Shown in pieces: positions 1 through 9,483 of a DNA stretch of 64,000 nucleotides (positions within the stretch are counted from its first letter, which is position 1; each line of letters starts with the position of its first letter). The position numbers were made by a program, and so were the translations under genes. The DNA is from Niastella sp. OAS944. Lineage in GTDB: Bacteria; Bacteroidota; Bacteroidia; Chitinophagales; Chitinophagaceae. The notes beneath the pieces are model-generated. The model was not told the DNA's origin, did no database searches, and saw only the letters and a list, made by a program, of their open reading frames with translations. The stretch is from the NCBI GenBank assembly GCA_024809215.1, contig JANUBW010000011.1, forward strand, positions 272,543-336,542. The letters run 5' to 3'.

Positions 1-422
1 AATTCTTCATTGGTAGTTCTTCGCAACAAACCGGTACGGGTATTTATTTTATGACCAACTACACCAACCTGACCGCAATTCCCTTCATACGAATCTGCCA
101 GCTGCAATAATTTTTCAAACGTATCATTTGTATATGGAGGATCGTTGTCATCGGCCCACAGTATCCATTCGTATCCTTCTTTAGCCAGTGTTTCCAAACC
201 AATATTTCCACCACCTGCAAAACCGGAGTTATATCCAACCTTTAAATGCACCACATTGGGGTAAAGCTGGGCCAGTTTGTTTTTCGTAAGGTCATTGTCG
301 TTATTATCAACAATAAGCAGTTTATCGGGCGGCCTGGTTTGATCGAGGCACTTTTCAATAGTGTCCATCAGGATGTCGGGCCTGTTGAAGGTCACAATAA
401 ATGCAGCAAACTTCTTGTTCAT
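1..422 (-). CDS. GT2 family glycosyltransferase (3'-truncated by window edge)
   Basis: The frame is open from an ATG at 422 to the window edge, giving about 140 N-terminal residues of a family 2 GT-A glycosyltransferase. It starts MNKKFAAFIVTFNRPDILMD, has the IVDN strand, and carries a WADDNDPP metal-binding acidic motif where the next gene has WGDDNDPP. It is a clear paralogue of that gene (504-1391), so the two probably arose by tandem duplication and add different sugars. Inference: a cytoplasmic or membrane-associated transferase using a nucleotide sugar to extend the capsule repeat unit of this locus. The C-terminal acceptor-binding part lies outside the window, so donor and acceptor cannot be judged. 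Confidence 0.85.
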   Translation of the reverse strand, partial: MNKKFAAFIVTFNRPDILMDTIEKCLDQTRPPDKLLIVDNNDNDLTKNKLAQLYPNVVHLKVGYNSGFAGGGNIGLETLAKEGYEWILWADDNDPPYTNDTFEKLLQLADSYEGNCGQVGVVGHKINTRTGLLRRTTNEE

Positions 423-503
423 AAATGTTACGTTTGAGGCAGCCGCTTGGTCGGTCGGTGCTCTTTGGGTTTACAAAAATTGTAGGGTTTAAATAGCCGG
501 GGT

Positions 504-1391
504 TTATCTTTTGTAATATCTTCTCAAACTATAATCGCGAACAGCCCTGCAGGTGTTTCTTACTACCAGGCCGCCGTAGCGCCTGCCATGTTTATAACTC
601 AACAGGCTTTTGCCAATGGAAACGGTAAGGAACGATAGCCAGGCCAGGGGAAGCCTGTGCTTTTTCATAATGAACAGGGCATTGCGAATGCTGTAATAGT
701 CGCGCCACAATACCTTCTCATCTTTTTTCTTTACTATTTCGCGTTCAACATTCAACCTGCTCCAACGTTCACGACAGCCCAGGAACAGTCCGCTATGCAC
801 CAGTATTTTGTAACCGGCTTCTTTTTGCGACAGGTCAAAGTCAAGGTCTTCAAAACCAAAGAACAGTTTCTCTTCGGTTATAATGCCTTCGCGTATACTG
901 TTACCGTTTACGATCTTACATTGGCCGCCACCTATTGTATCAACTTCTATGTAAGGATTTTTACGCAGCTCTTCGTTTGTTATGCGTTGTAACAAACCGG
1001 TGTATCTATTGAACCGGCTGCCTACCATTCCTACCTGACCGCATTTATCGCCATACGATTCGGCCAGTGTTACCAGCTTCTCAAATGTATCTTCTGTTTG
1101 TGGCGGATCGTTATCGTCGCCCCAGAAGATCCATTTATAGCCTTCTTTTGCCAGCATTTCCAATCCCACTTTATCGCCCCCCGCAGGGCCTGCATTATAA
1201 CCCATGTAAACGTGTTCAACTTCGGGGTATAATTCTTCCAGCTTTTTCTTTGTTTCATCTGTTGCCCCGTTATCAATGATCAATACCTTTTCGGGCGGTA
1301 ATGTTTGGGTAAAGATCTTATGGAGGGTATCCATCAAAATTTCTGCACGATTGAAAGTCACAATAAATGCAGCGAATCTTTTATTGCTCAT
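504..1391 (-). CDS. GT2 family glycosyltransferase
   Basis: This 295-residue protein has a GT-A fold: FIVTFNR at residues 9-15, LIIDNG near 38-42, a GYNAGPAGG loop near 64-72, and the acidic WGDDNDPP motif at 90-97 that would hold Mn/Mg and the nucleotide sugar. A second acidic segment, FGFEDLDFDL, lies near residue 180 and is probably catalytic. The last third has an amphipathic hydrophobic stretch (IMKKHRLPLAWLSFL) that could dock on the inner membrane. The domain order resembles galactofuranosyl- and rhamnosyltransferase-like GT2 enzymes, but the donor is not predictable. It lies downstream of the ABC exporter in the capsule locus, and its partner at 1-422 is a close paralogue. Confidence 0.85.
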   Translation of the reverse strand: MSNKRFAAFIVTFNRAEILMDTLHKIFTQTLPPEKVLIIDNGATDETKKKLEELYPEVEHVYMGYNAGPAGGDKVGLEMLAKEGYKWIFWGDDNDPPQTEDTFEKLVTLAESYGDKCGQVGMVGSRFNRYTGLLQRITNEELRKNPYIEVDTIGGGQCKIVNGNSIREGIITEEKLFFGFEDLDFDLSQKEAGYKILVHSGLFLGCRERWSRLNVEREIVKKKDEKVLWRDYYSIRNALFIMKKHRLPLAWLSFLTVSIGKSLLSYKHGRRYGGLVVRNTCRAVRDYSLRRYYKR

Positions 1392-1460
1392 AGAAATACT
1401 TTAAATGCTTAACAGCTAATGTTATTGATTTAGGTAAAGGTTTATGTAACTGACGTGCAA

Positions 1461-1484
1461 AAGGCATTACTTCCGTAATGCCTT
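1461..1484 (-). terminator. Hairpin between ABC exporter and glycosyltransferase genes
   Basis: Perfect 10-bp inverted repeat (AAGGCATTAC / GTAATGCCTT) with a 4-nt TTCC loop. On the minus strand the stem ends in CCTTTTGC, a short U-run. It lies after the ABC exporter and before the two glycosyltransferases, so it is either a partial intrinsic terminator or an attenuation point inside the capsule operon. Confidence 0.5.
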
Positions 1485-1528
1485 CCTTACAATCTTTTAA
1501 AAAGCGATCTGTTAACCAGTGAGCAATC

Positions 1529-3337
1529 TTATATACCCTGCAGTGAAACCATTTTCTGAAAGCGGGTCGATTTATTTACCATTTCATCAAAAGAACCAGA
1601 TGCGGTGACCTTACCTTTTTCAAGTAAGTAAATAGTGTCTGCTTCTTTTATGGTCGACAGGCGGTGCGCAATCAATACAATCGTGTAGTTACCGCGCAGT
1701 GCTTCAATATTTTCCTGAATGATCTTTTCCGTTTCTGAATCGAGCGCCGAAGTAGCTTCATCAAAGATCAGCACTTCGGTGTTCTTATATAACTCACGGG
1801 CTATGGAAATACGCTGCCGTTGTCCGCCCGAGATCAGGATCCCATTATCACCAAGGCGGGTATCTTCCTTTTCAGGCAGCGAATCAACAAAGCTGCCCAG
1901 GGAAGCCATCCGCAACACATCTTTAAAGCGCTTTTGATTTTCAGCCGTAGGCTCGGCCCAGAAGGTGATATTATTAAAGATGGTATCGTTAAACACTACC
2001 GGTTCCTGTGAAATATAACCCACTTTATCGCGATAGGTATTGAGGTTATACTGGTCCATTGGAATGCCGTCGATATACAGCTCACCGGCATCGGGTTTAA
2101 TTAACCCGGCAATCATATTGGCCACGGTTGTTTTCCCTGCGCCGCTTTCACCCACCAGGGCTATTGTTGACTTTTTCTCCAGCTCAATGCTCATTCCATC
2201 GAGCACTTTTAAACTATCGTAGGAAAGCGTAACGTTTTTGAGCTCTATTTTATCCTGAATGGTTTTAAACGCAACAGGACCGTGTACTTCCTGTAAGGCC
2301 GCCATTTCATTGGTAAGAGAAGTTACGGAGTTGATACCGCCGCTGTTCTCAATAAAACCCTGCCAGTAGTTCTGCGTCATTACCAGGTAGCTAAGCGCGC
2401 GGTAAAACAGCAACAAGCTCAAAATGATACTACCCAAACTGGCGCCCATCCAGTTGAGCTGGGCAAATATTACAGCCATCACAATTATAACAATGATGGG
2501 CTCTTTTATACTGGTACCAATGGCCGTCATATGACCTATCTTCTTGTTCAACCCTTCGGCCTGGTTAATAACATTCCTCAGCTTACTTGAATACCTGTTG
2601 AAGGTATTGGTTGATTTGAGATATTTAAAGTGATGTGTAGTTTGTATGAGGAAGCTGTTGAAATCGGCTCCTTTTTTCGACAATTCGTTCGAAGCGTTCT
2701 TGGTGGTCCTGTATATTTTATTGTAGATAAGGTTAGATACCACGGCGCCAACACAAACCAGCACGGCAAACTGATAGTTGGCCAAAAATGCCAGGAACAT
2801 ATAGGTAAGCAACATAACCGATGCCTGGGCTGCAATAAAATAAAAGTGGAACGAAGAAAACAAACGCTGCACTTCCACCGTAAGCGTATTCTGTATCTTA
2901 CCAGAATCGATCTTCAAAAAGGCGCTGTACGATAACCCTTCCAAATTATTCACCAGTCTATAGCGTACTTTCTTGATGAACAGCTCACGTAAACCGGCGT
3001 AATATTTCATCTGAAAATATTTCATTACACCTTTGAACACAAACAGCGTCACCAATACCACCAGCACAGTAGTAATAGTTAACTCAAATCCCATTTTCTT
3101 AATAAGACTGATGATGTGCTGCATTTGCCCCATCGACTCATGGTTATCGGCAGCAGCCTGTTGCGTTTGACCATCCCCTACCGCCTTTAACAACGGAATG
3201 AACATAGCCAGTCCCATACCATCCAGAAAACTGATGAATATGCACAACACCAGAAAAAAGAACAGCCTTTTACCAATGATGCTGTAGTAATATTTGAAAT
3301 GCGTTAGGAAACTGCTTTTCAGCGTGAATAATTTCAT
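1529..3337 (-). CDS. ABC exporter, fused membrane and ATPase domains (MsbA-like)
   Basis: A 602-residue half-transporter with an N-terminal membrane domain (about 1-340, several hydrophobic helices, the first near 22-45) and a C-terminal ATPase. The ATPase has Walker A GESGAGKTT (396-404), signature ISGGQ (about 502), Walker B VLIFDEATSALD (522-533) and the H-loop IAHR (His about 558), so all catalytic elements are intact. It should work as a homodimer in the inner membrane. Exporters of this type flip lipid-linked oligosaccharides or lipids. Its place between the Wzc-like kinase and glycosyltransferases suggests it moves the lipid-linked capsule unit, replacing a Wzx flippase, which is not seen in the window. 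Substrate specificity is inferred from context only. Confidence 0.88.
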   Translation of the reverse strand: MKLFTLKSSFLTHFKYYYSIIGKRLFFFLVLCIFISFLDGMGLAMFIPLLKAVGDGQTQQAAADNHESMGQMQHIISLIKKMGFELTITTVLVVLVTLFVFKGVMKYFQMKYYAGLRELFIKKVRYRLVNNLEGLSYSAFLKIDSGKIQNTLTVEVQRLFSSFHFYFIAAQASVMLLTYMFLAFLANYQFAVLVCVGAVVSNLIYNKIYRTTKNASNELSKKGADFNSFLIQTTHHFKYLKSTNTFNRYSSKLRNVINQAEGLNKKIGHMTAIGTSIKEPIIVIIVMAVIFAQLNWMGASLGSIILSLLLFYRALSYLVMTQNYWQGFIENSGGINSVTSLTNEMAALQEVHGPVAFKTIQDKIELKNVTLSYDSLKVLDGMSIELEKKSTIALVGESGAGKTTVANMIAGLIKPDAGELYIDGIPMDQYNLNTYRDKVGYISQEPVVFNDTIFNNITFWAEPTAENQKRFKDVLRMASLGSFVDSLPEKEDTRLGDNGILISGGQRQRISIARELYKNTEVLIFDEATSALDSETEKIIQENIEALRGNYTIVLIAHRLSTIKEADTIYLLEKGKVTASGSFDEMVNKSTRFQKMVSLQGI

Positions 3338-3363
3338 CGTGCACTATTTTTTACACCCAAAGA

Positions 3364-3393
3364 ATAAGGCTTAACCGATCAGTTAAGCCTTAT
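3364..3393 (-). terminator. Intra-operon hairpin between wzc-like gene and ABC exporter
   Basis: Perfect 12-bp inverted repeat ATAAGGCTTAAC / GTTAAGCCTTAT with a 6-nt loop, in the 75-bp gap between the ABC exporter start and the Wzc-like stop. On the minus strand it is followed by TCTTTGGG, a weak U-run. It could be a terminator at which the UpxY-like protein of this operon acts, or an mRNA-stabilising hairpin. Confidence 0.5.
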
Positions 3394-3412
3394 CCCTTAT
3401 GCGTTTTGCGTA

Positions 3413-5770
3413 TTATGCTATTTTTAATTTACCTTCTGTGTTTTTCTTCTTCTTTTTCCCTTTGCCCATTTGCCCATATTCGTAACCGTAGCCATACACA
3501 TGCTGGAAGCCATAACCAGGTTTAATACCATTTATGATCAGAGAAATATGTGGCAGCTTCTGATCTGTATGTAACTGGTTGATGAGTTTAACCGACGGAC
3601 GTAATGTATACTTATGGCGCAGTACAAAGAATGATATGTCGGCCATTTTACCTAATGACAATGCATCTGATACTGCTTCAACCGGCGGCGTATCCATTAC
3701 TATATAATCATAATGCGCCCGCAGGTAATCGAACAGCAGCTTCATGCGGGGGTTCAGGATTATCTCACCGGGGTTAAGCGGTAACGGTGTGCCTGCACTC
3801 AGGAAAGTAAGGTTCTCCATTTCAGGCACCGCTTGTACCAGATCGTCAACCTGGCTTTCACCACGTAAGAAGTTTGTAATACCGGGCGATTTTTTGAAAC
3901 CTAACCGCTCGCTCAGGCTTGGGTTACGCAGGTCAAACTCGAGCAAGATCACTTTCTTGCTGCTGATGGCCAGCGAACTTGCCAGGTTAAGGCTCACAAA
4001 ACTTTTTCCTTCACCACTCATGCTCGAAGTTACCATCAGCACTTTATGATCGGGACCGTACCCCATGTAAGAAATATTCGTACGCAGGGTCCTGAACTGT
4101 TCGGCAATGGGCGACACTGTTTCTTCAGCTATCACCAGATCGGCCTTGCTGTTATCGAGAATGATCTCACCGGCTATGGGGAGTGCTGTAATACCCTGAA
4201 TATCTTCCCTGGTCTCAATTTTGTTGTTGAGCATAAACTGTACAACAATTATCAGCACGGGGATCATTATACCTAAAATGAAACCGATGGCATATACCAC
4301 GTACGGTTTTGGGTTTACACTTTTACTTACATTCCAGTCAATGACACGCGAACCGGCAATACCGGCCGAAGCGTATTCCATTTTCTTATCCTCTATTTTT
4401 TGCTGCAAGAAAGTATACAAGGCATCTTTTACACCCAGTACCCGGTTGGTTTGGTTAAGGTCTTTCTCTTTTTCTGCCATACCATAAAAACGGCCACTCT
4501 GGCTTTGCTCCTGTGAAGCAATCAACGCATTGCTTGTTCTCAGTTGCTGGCGAATACTTCCAATGCTGGAATAAATACTATTCTTGGCAGTGGCTAATGC
4601 AGAGTTTATTTCGGGCAACCGTATATCTTGTGGCGTACCACGGTCGAGGATCTCTTTCTTTCTTAATACCAGTTTATTATAGCCATCAACAAAAGCGGTC
4701 AAACCCGGGTCGGCCAGTGCGGCTACGTTGGGAATGATCTGCTCCTGGCCACTTTGTGTTATGCTATTTTCAACCTGCGCCAGCAGGTTTTCTTTAAATA
4801 CGTTCTCGGTTTTGTGGCCATCGAGTGTAGCCAGGTTACCCAGTATCTGGTTTGCCGAAGTACCTACATCGTTCACCTTGTTATTCGATTTGAAATCCTT
4901 TACTTTATTGGCCTGCTGCGACAATTCGCCCGACACTGTTGCCAACCGCTTTTCAAGGAAATCGATCTCAGTACGCAGGGCCTTGCTTTTATGCTCAAAG
5001 TTGGCTACGTCGTAATTGTACAACAACACATCAACTATCTGTTTAGCCCGCTCAGGGATCTCATCGCTTACTGATATCTGTAACATGGCCATACCGCCTT
5101 TGGGCACAGCGCTGGCAGAAATACGTGATGAATACTTTGCTACAGCGCCATCTTCACCAGGAAAGCGAAGCAGGTATTGTCCTTTTTGAATAGTAAGGAA
5201 TGGTTTGGGTTCAATAGTAATGGTATCGTGTTTGAATACCAGCGGCACATTGTAAAAGCCTTTTACTATTTCCTTCTCAAGCTGAATTTTATAACCTTCT
5301 TCACTTACCAGCAGTTTATACATGGGCGTGGTTTCATCTACATCCCACCGTTTAACCTTAATGGCGAACGGTAATGAATCGAGGTGTAATGCTTTATCGC
5401 GTACCCGGCCATTTGTAAGCACTTCAATGTTCAAATGCAATGAGTCAACTATCTTTTGTATAAGAGCAGCAGACTCAATTTTAAAGATTTCGCTGTTTAA
5501 ATCAGGTTGTGCTTGTGCCGCAGCGGCGTTGCCCTGGCTAAATGCCGATCCGCCAAGAATGTTAGTTGTTACTTCGCTCGATGTTTGTACCTGAATATAT
5601 GTTGACACCTGGTACAATGGTACCGTGTAACGTATGTACAACCACGCAGCTGTTATACAAATAACAGCTGATAAGATAAGCCAGTAGTAGCCTTTTGCCA
5701 GTTTCGAGAAAAGCCGTTTTGCGTCAAAACCTTTACTTTCTTCTGGCTCGTCAAAATACTTCTGCTCCAT
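3413..5770 (-). CDS. wzc: Wzc-like polysaccharide co-polymerase / autophosphorylating tyrosine kinase
   Basis: At 785 residues it has the full BY-kinase/PCP-2a architecture. A cytoplasmic N-terminus is followed by TM1 (about 28-50), a long periplasmic chain-length-determinant region with coiled coil, TM2 (about 491-513), then a cytoplasmic kinase with Walker A SMSGEGKS (583-590), Walker A' VILLEFDLR (607-615) and Walker B YIVMDTPP (689-696). The C-terminus carries a tyrosine-rich tail (about 753-766, YGFQHVYGYGYEYG) followed by a lysine run. That cluster is the expected autophosphorylation site. In the known family, cycles of phosphorylation control polymer length and export with the Wza channel, and here the Wza-like gene lies immediately upstream (11-bp gap). 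It sets capsule chain length at the inner membrane. Confidence 0.93.
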   Translation of the reverse strand: MEQKYFDEPEESKGFDAKRLFSKLAKGYYWLILSAVICITAAWLYIRYTVPLYQVSTYIQVQTSSEVTTNILGGSAFSQGNAAAAQAQPDLNSEIFKIESAALIQKIVDSLHLNIEVLTNGRVRDKALHLDSLPFAIKVKRWDVDETTPMYKLLVSEEGYKIQLEKEIVKGFYNVPLVFKHDTITIEPKPFLTIQKGQYLLRFPGEDGAVAKYSSRISASAVPKGGMAMLQISVSDEIPERAKQIVDVLLYNYDVANFEHKSKALRTEIDFLEKRLATVSGELSQQANKVKDFKSNNKVNDVGTSANQILGNLATLDGHKTENVFKENLLAQVENSITQSGQEQIIPNVAALADPGLTAFVDGYNKLVLRKKEILDRGTPQDIRLPEINSALATAKNSIYSSIGSIRQQLRTSNALIASQEQSQSGRFYGMAEKEKDLNQTNRVLGVKDALYTFLQQKIEDKKMEYASAGIAGSRVIDWNVSKSVNPKPYVVYAIGFILGIMIPVLIIVVQFMLNNKIETREDIQGITALPIAGEIILDNSKADLVIAEETVSPIAEQFRTLRTNISYMGYGPDHKVLMVTSSMSGEGKSFVSLNLASSLAISSKKVILLEFDLRNPSLSERLGFKKSPGITNFLRGESQVDDLVQAVPEMENLTFLSAGTPLPLNPGEIILNPRMKLLFDYLRAHYDYIVMDTPPVEAVSDALSLGKMADISFFVLRHKYTLRPSVKLINQLHTDQKLPHISLIINGIKPGYGFQHVYGYGYEYGQMGKGKKKKKNTEGKLKIA

Positions 5771-5781
5771 TGGTGAAAGTT

Positions 5782-6603
5782 TTAGTTTTTATTATTTTGA
5801 ATAGAGAATCCAAGTGTTATGGCGGAGATAAGAATAGTGACAATCGAGGTCGCCAACCCAAAGTCTTCTTTAAACAATGAACCGGAACGAGCCTGAACGT
5901 AAAGCACATCATTCGGCCGCATTTGAAAAATATCCGGATCTTCTAAAAAACTACCCTTTCTGAGATCGAACTTTCTTACAACCCTTTTTCCGTTATAATC
6001 ACGTAACAATCTAACATCATATCTTTTTGCGGTATGTGGCAGATCGCCGGCGGCCGCCAATGCCTCCAACAGGGTGGCATGTTGCGTTGAGATAACGAAA
6101 GTGCCGGGGTTCCTAACCTCACCAAGTACGGTAACTTTAAAAGATTGAAAATTCATTTCAACCAATGGATCTTTTAAGTACGGGCTAACTATACCGGTTA
6201 TTTTTTGCTTTGCCTGGTTTAGTGTTAAACCTGCTAATTGTACTTTGCCAACAACCGGAATTTCAACTTCGCCATCGGGGTTCACCAGGAAATCGGAGCC
6301 ATTTGATACTGAGCCGCCCACTCCAGTGGCAGCACCAACAGCGCTGGCTACACCGTCCATACTGTGTTTGTTGAAAAACGCAGCGCTTTCCTGATCTTTT
6401 ACGATAAAAGTAATGTCGAGCCGGTCGCCGCGTTCAATAATACGCTCTGGCACAGGCATTGCTTTTAATTCGTAAGCTTCTGAGTCGGGTAAATCATTAA
6501 AGTAATTTAATTTTTTACTGGTGCTACAGGAAGAGGTAAGAATTGATACGAACGCTACAAAACAGAGTATGAGGGTGTGCGGATGGATGTGGTTTCTATT
6601 CAT
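5782..6603 (-). CDS. wza: Wza-like outer-membrane polysaccharide export lipoprotein
   Basis: 273 residues with a lipoprotein signal: hydrophobic stretch then LTSSC, lipidated Cys at 26. A poly-export domain (about 45-150) is followed by an SLBB-type domain beginning VTVLGEVRNPGTFVIS, and a C-terminal hydrophobic helix (about 250-268) could span the outer membrane as in Wza. It forms the exit channel for capsule polysaccharide and partners the Wzc-like kinase encoded 11 bp downstream. It is shorter than E. coli Wza, as is usual for Bacteroidota members, which carry fewer SLBB repeats. A Gly/Ala-rich insert (about 88-100, GVASAVGAATGVGGSV) is a likely flexible loop. Confidence 0.9.
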   Translation of the reverse strand: MNRNHIHPHTLILCFVAFVSILTSSCSTSKKLNYFNDLPDSEAYELKAMPVPERIIERGDRLDITFIVKDQESAAFFNKHSMDGVASAVGAATGVGGSVSNGSDFLVNPDGEVEIPVVGKVQLAGLTLNQAKQKITGIVSPYLKDPLVEMNFQSFKVTVLGEVRNPGTFVISTQHATLLEALAAAGDLPHTAKRYDVRLLRDYNGKRVVRKFDLRKGSFLEDPDIFQMRPNDVLYVQARSGSLFKEDFGLATSIVTILISAITLGFSIQNNKN

Positions 6604-6649
6604 TGTGCGATAATTTATATAATGCCAGTTGCTGGTAAGCCAGCAGCTT

Positions 6650-7651
6650 TTAAGAGGTTAATTTTAAATACGACGACTGCTTATACCACTCCACGGTTGT
6701 TTGTAATCCTTTTTGAATTGTTACAGCTGGTTGATAACCGAACAGCTGTTGCGCCTTGCCTACATTGGCCAGGCTATGGCGAACATCGCCTTTACGCTCT
6801 TCCCGGTATTGAGGTTCCAGGGTTGTACCGGTATTTGCACAGATGTATTGCCACAATTGATTCAGGGTGGTTGCCTCGCCTACTGCAATGTTCACTACTT
6901 CATGCTTTTTAATGTCAGGCGTCAGAACGGCTTTTATGTTTGCCTGAACAGCATTTTCAACGTATGTGAAATCGCGGCTCGTTTCGCCATCACCGTTAAT
7001 GAACGGCGCTTCCTGTTTCAACGCACTTTGTACAAACAGGGGAATTACGGCCGCATACGGACCGCGTGGGTTTTGGCGGGGGCCAAATACATTGAAATAA
7101 CGCAAACCAATAGTATGGAAATCGTATGTGCGACTGAACACCTGTGCATACAATTCATTTACATATTTGGTAACTGCATATGGTGAAAGCGGGTTACCGA
7201 TTTTATCTTCTACCTTAGGCAATCCAGGGTGATCGCCATAGGTGCTTGAGCTGGCTGCATACACCATTCTTTTAACACCGGCATCGCGTGCAGCCACCAG
7301 CATATTTAAGAAACCGCTTACGTTCACTTCGTTACTGGTAATAGGATCGTTGATGGAGCGGGGCACCGAACCAAGCGCAGCCTGGTGCAACACGTAATCA
7401 ACATCTTCAACCGCGCGGCGGCAGGTATCTAGGTCACGTATATCGCCCTCAATCAAACTAAACTCGGGCCGGGCAAACCATTGGTCAATATTCTCCATTG
7501 AACCCGTACTAAAGTTGTCGAGCACACGCACTTTACCTGCGCCATGGCTCATTAAATATTCTACAAGGTTCGACCCTATAAAGCCGGCGCCGCCCGTTAC
7601 TAAAAAGCTGGCGTTGCTGATATCTATGCTATGGTATTTTTGATCGTACAT
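6650..7651 (-). CDS. tviC: UDP-sugar 4-epimerase (TviC/WbpP-like SDR)
   Basis: 333-residue extended short-chain dehydrogenase. The NAD-binding motif GGAGFIGSN lies near residues 20-28, and the active site has Ser-Ser-Ser-Thr-Tyr-Gly with the YAVTK (YxxxK) pair near 158-162. The sequence fits UDP-GlcNAc(A) 4-epimerases such as TviC and WbpP. Next to it, 9 bp away, is a UDP-HexNAc 6-dehydrogenase, the same pair that makes UDP-GalNAcA for Vi antigen and other capsules. Inference: the two supply an acidic amino-sugar nucleotide to the glycosyltransferases downstream. Family-level assignment is firm; which UDP sugar is used is not certain. Confidence 0.85.
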   Translation of the reverse strand: MYDQKYHSIDISNASFLVTGGAGFIGSNLVEYLMSHGAGKVRVLDNFSTGSMENIDQWFARPEFSLIEGDIRDLDTCRRAVEDVDYVLHQAALGSVPRSINDPITSNEVNVSGFLNMLVAARDAGVKRMVYAASSSTYGDHPGLPKVEDKIGNPLSPYAVTKYVNELYAQVFSRTYDFHTIGLRYFNVFGPRQNPRGPYAAVIPLFVQSALKQEAPFINGDGETSRDFTYVENAVQANIKAVLTPDIKKHEVVNIAVGEATTLNQLWQYICANTGTTLEPQYREERKGDVRHSLANVGKAQQLFGYQPAVTIQKGLQTTVEWYKQSSYLKLTS

Positions 7652-7660
7652 AATTAAAAG

Positions 7661-8959
7661 TTATAAACGTGCATCAACTAATTCTTTACTCAAAAGGGAT
7701 TTTACATCAAACAGAACGCATGCGTTGCTGCATAACTTTTTGATGGTCTCATGGCTGAACTGCTTATGCGCTACAGCCAGTACCACTGCATTGTACTGCG
7801 ATTGGGTAGCAGGCAGATCCTGCACTGTTCTTACACCATACTCTTCATATACATGTTCAGGATCGGCCCAGGGATCATAGATGTCGACTTCTACGTGGTA
7901 GCTTTGCAAGTGCCGGATAATGTCAATAACCTTGGTATTGCGAACGTCGGGGCAGTTCTCTTTAAAGGTAATACCTAAAACCAACGCTTTGCTTCCTGAA
8001 ACAGGTATACTTTTTTTCACCATAAGTTTTATCACTTCCCCTGCTACATATGCGCCCATTCCATCATTTAACCTGCGGCCCGCCAAAATGATCTCGGGGT
8101 GATAACCTACTTCCATGGCTTTTTGCGCCAGGTAATAAGGGTCAACGCCTATACAGTGGCCACCTACTAAACCGGGCCTGAATGGCAAAAAGTTCCACTT
8201 TGTTGATGCTGCTGCCAAAACCTCCTGCGTATCAATATCCAACAGGTTGAATATTTTGGCCAGCTCATTTATAAAGGCAATGTTGATATCGCGTTGTGCA
8301 TTCTCAATTACTTTGGCCGCTTCTGCTACTTTTATCGAAGGCGCCAGGTGTGTGCCCGCAACGATGATGCTTTTGTAGATCTCATTTACTTTTTGTGCAG
8401 CTTCGGGTGTAGAACCGGAAGTTACTTTTTTGATCTTTGTAACCGTATGTTCTTTATCGCCCGGGTTTATACGCTCGGGTGAGTAACCGGCAAAGAAATC
8501 TACGTTGAACTTCAGTCCCGATACTTTTTCCAGAATAGGTACGCACTCTTCTTCTGTTACACCGGGATATACAGTAGATTCATAAACCACGATATCGCCT
8601 TTCTTTAATGCCTTACCTACTGTTTCACTGGCTTTCACCAATGGAGTAAGATCGGGGCGGTTATATTTATCGACCGGGGTGGGAACCGTTACAATGAAAA
8701 CATTGGTTGTTTTAATATCCTCTATCTGATCGCTCACCCATAAACCAACTGTGCTGTCCAATTTCTTCTTAATAACGGAGGTAAGCTGATCGCTGCTAAT
8801 TTCCAGGGTGTGATCGTTACAAGACCTCAATTCGGCTATACGTTCTTTGTTGATGTCAAAGCCTATTACAGCGTACTTCTTCGCAAATTCAACTGCCAGT
8901 GGTAATCCTACATATCCTAATCCGATTACCGTTATGTGATACTGCTTTGTCTCTTCCAT
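7661..8959 (-). CDS. tviB: UDP-N-acetylhexosamine 6-dehydrogenase (TviB/WbpO-like)
   Basis: 432 residues of the UDP-glucose/GDP-mannose dehydrogenase superfamily. An N-terminal Rossmann domain (VIGLGYVGLPLA, about 11-22) is followed by a central helical domain with the catalytic cysteine in GGHCIGVDPYYL (about 265-276), and a C-terminal UDP-binding domain beginning near 315 (LVLGITFKENCPDVRNTK). The length and GHCIGVDPYY context fit the UDP-GlcNAc/UDP-GalNAc branch (TviB, WbpO, WbpA) rather than UDP-glucose dehydrogenase. It oxidises C6 to a uronic acid with two NAD+. Paired with the adjacent epimerase it would give UDP-GalNAcA for an acidic capsule. Confidence 0.88.
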   Translation of the reverse strand: MEETKQYHITVIGLGYVGLPLAVEFAKKYAVIGFDINKERIAELRSCNDHTLEISSDQLTSVIKKKLDSTVGLWVSDQIEDIKTTNVFIVTVPTPVDKYNRPDLTPLVKASETVGKALKKGDIVVYESTVYPGVTEEECVPILEKVSGLKFNVDFFAGYSPERINPGDKEHTVTKIKKVTSGSTPEAAQKVNEIYKSIIVAGTHLAPSIKVAEAAKVIENAQRDINIAFINELAKIFNLLDIDTQEVLAAASTKWNFLPFRPGLVGGHCIGVDPYYLAQKAMEVGYHPEIILAGRRLNDGMGAYVAGEVIKLMVKKSIPVSGSKALVLGITFKENCPDVRNTKVIDIIRHLQSYHVEVDIYDPWADPEHVYEEYGVRTVQDLPATQSQYNAVVLAVAHKQFSHETIKKLCSNACVLFDVKSLLSKELVDARL

Positions 8960-8979
8960 TTCTATTGTTATTAAAGAGT

Positions 8980-9483
8980 TTATTGAGATGAACCTTTTGC
9001 AAGGTTATTTTTATCAATGGCCACCAGGGCAAACCCAAGTGAAGGTAACATCACTTTCACCATTCTATTACTGATCTCCATCACCTGTCCGGTTTGCTGC
9101 ATAAGAGGTCCTTGCATAATGGTCACTTCATCATTTACATTCACATCTATTCTTTCTACCTGAATGTGTTCATAATTCTGCAGGAACTGTTTCACCGCTT
9201 CAATCTCTTCATCGCGTATAACGGCAGGTTTTGCCTGAAAAGTTACAAAACCTATTACTCCATCGGTTTGCAGCACCGGAATGTGTGCTTTGGGCGCTAA
9301 ACGAACCAGCACATACGACTTAAATAATGGTTCCAGTATTATTTTCTTACGGTCGCTCCAATTGCGCTCAAGTCTTTGCACCGGACAATAGTTCTCAATT
9401 TTTTTTTCATCGAGCAGTTCCGATACTTTCTTTTCCCATCGCGACCGTACGTAAAGAGCGTACCAACGTAAATTATCATCCAT
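8980..9483 (-). CDS. UpxY-like NusG-family transcription antiterminator
   Basis: 167 residues with an NGN domain: WYALYVRSRWEKKVSELLDEKKIENYCPV at the N-terminus and the LFKSYVLVRL strand in the middle. A C-terminal KOW-like segment (VNDEVTIMQGPLMQQTGQV) spans about 119-137. Such short NusG paralogues head capsule operons in Bacteroidota; the Bacteroides fragilis UpxY proteins are known to act on their own operon leader and prevent early termination. Here it is the first gene, 20 bp before the dehydrogenase gene, behind a leader of about 340 nt. The two internal hairpins at 3364-3393 and 1461-1484 are plausible targets. No UpxZ-like partner is visible next to it. Confidence 0.88.
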   Translation of the reverse strand: MDDNLRWYALYVRSRWEKKVSELLDEKKIENYCPVQRLERNWSDRKKIILEPLFKSYVLVRLAPKAHIPVLQTDGVIGFVTFQAKPAVIRDEEIEAVKQFLQNYEHIQVERIDVNVNDEVTIMQGPLMQQTGQVMEISNRMVKVMLPSLGFALVAIDKNNLAKGSSQ

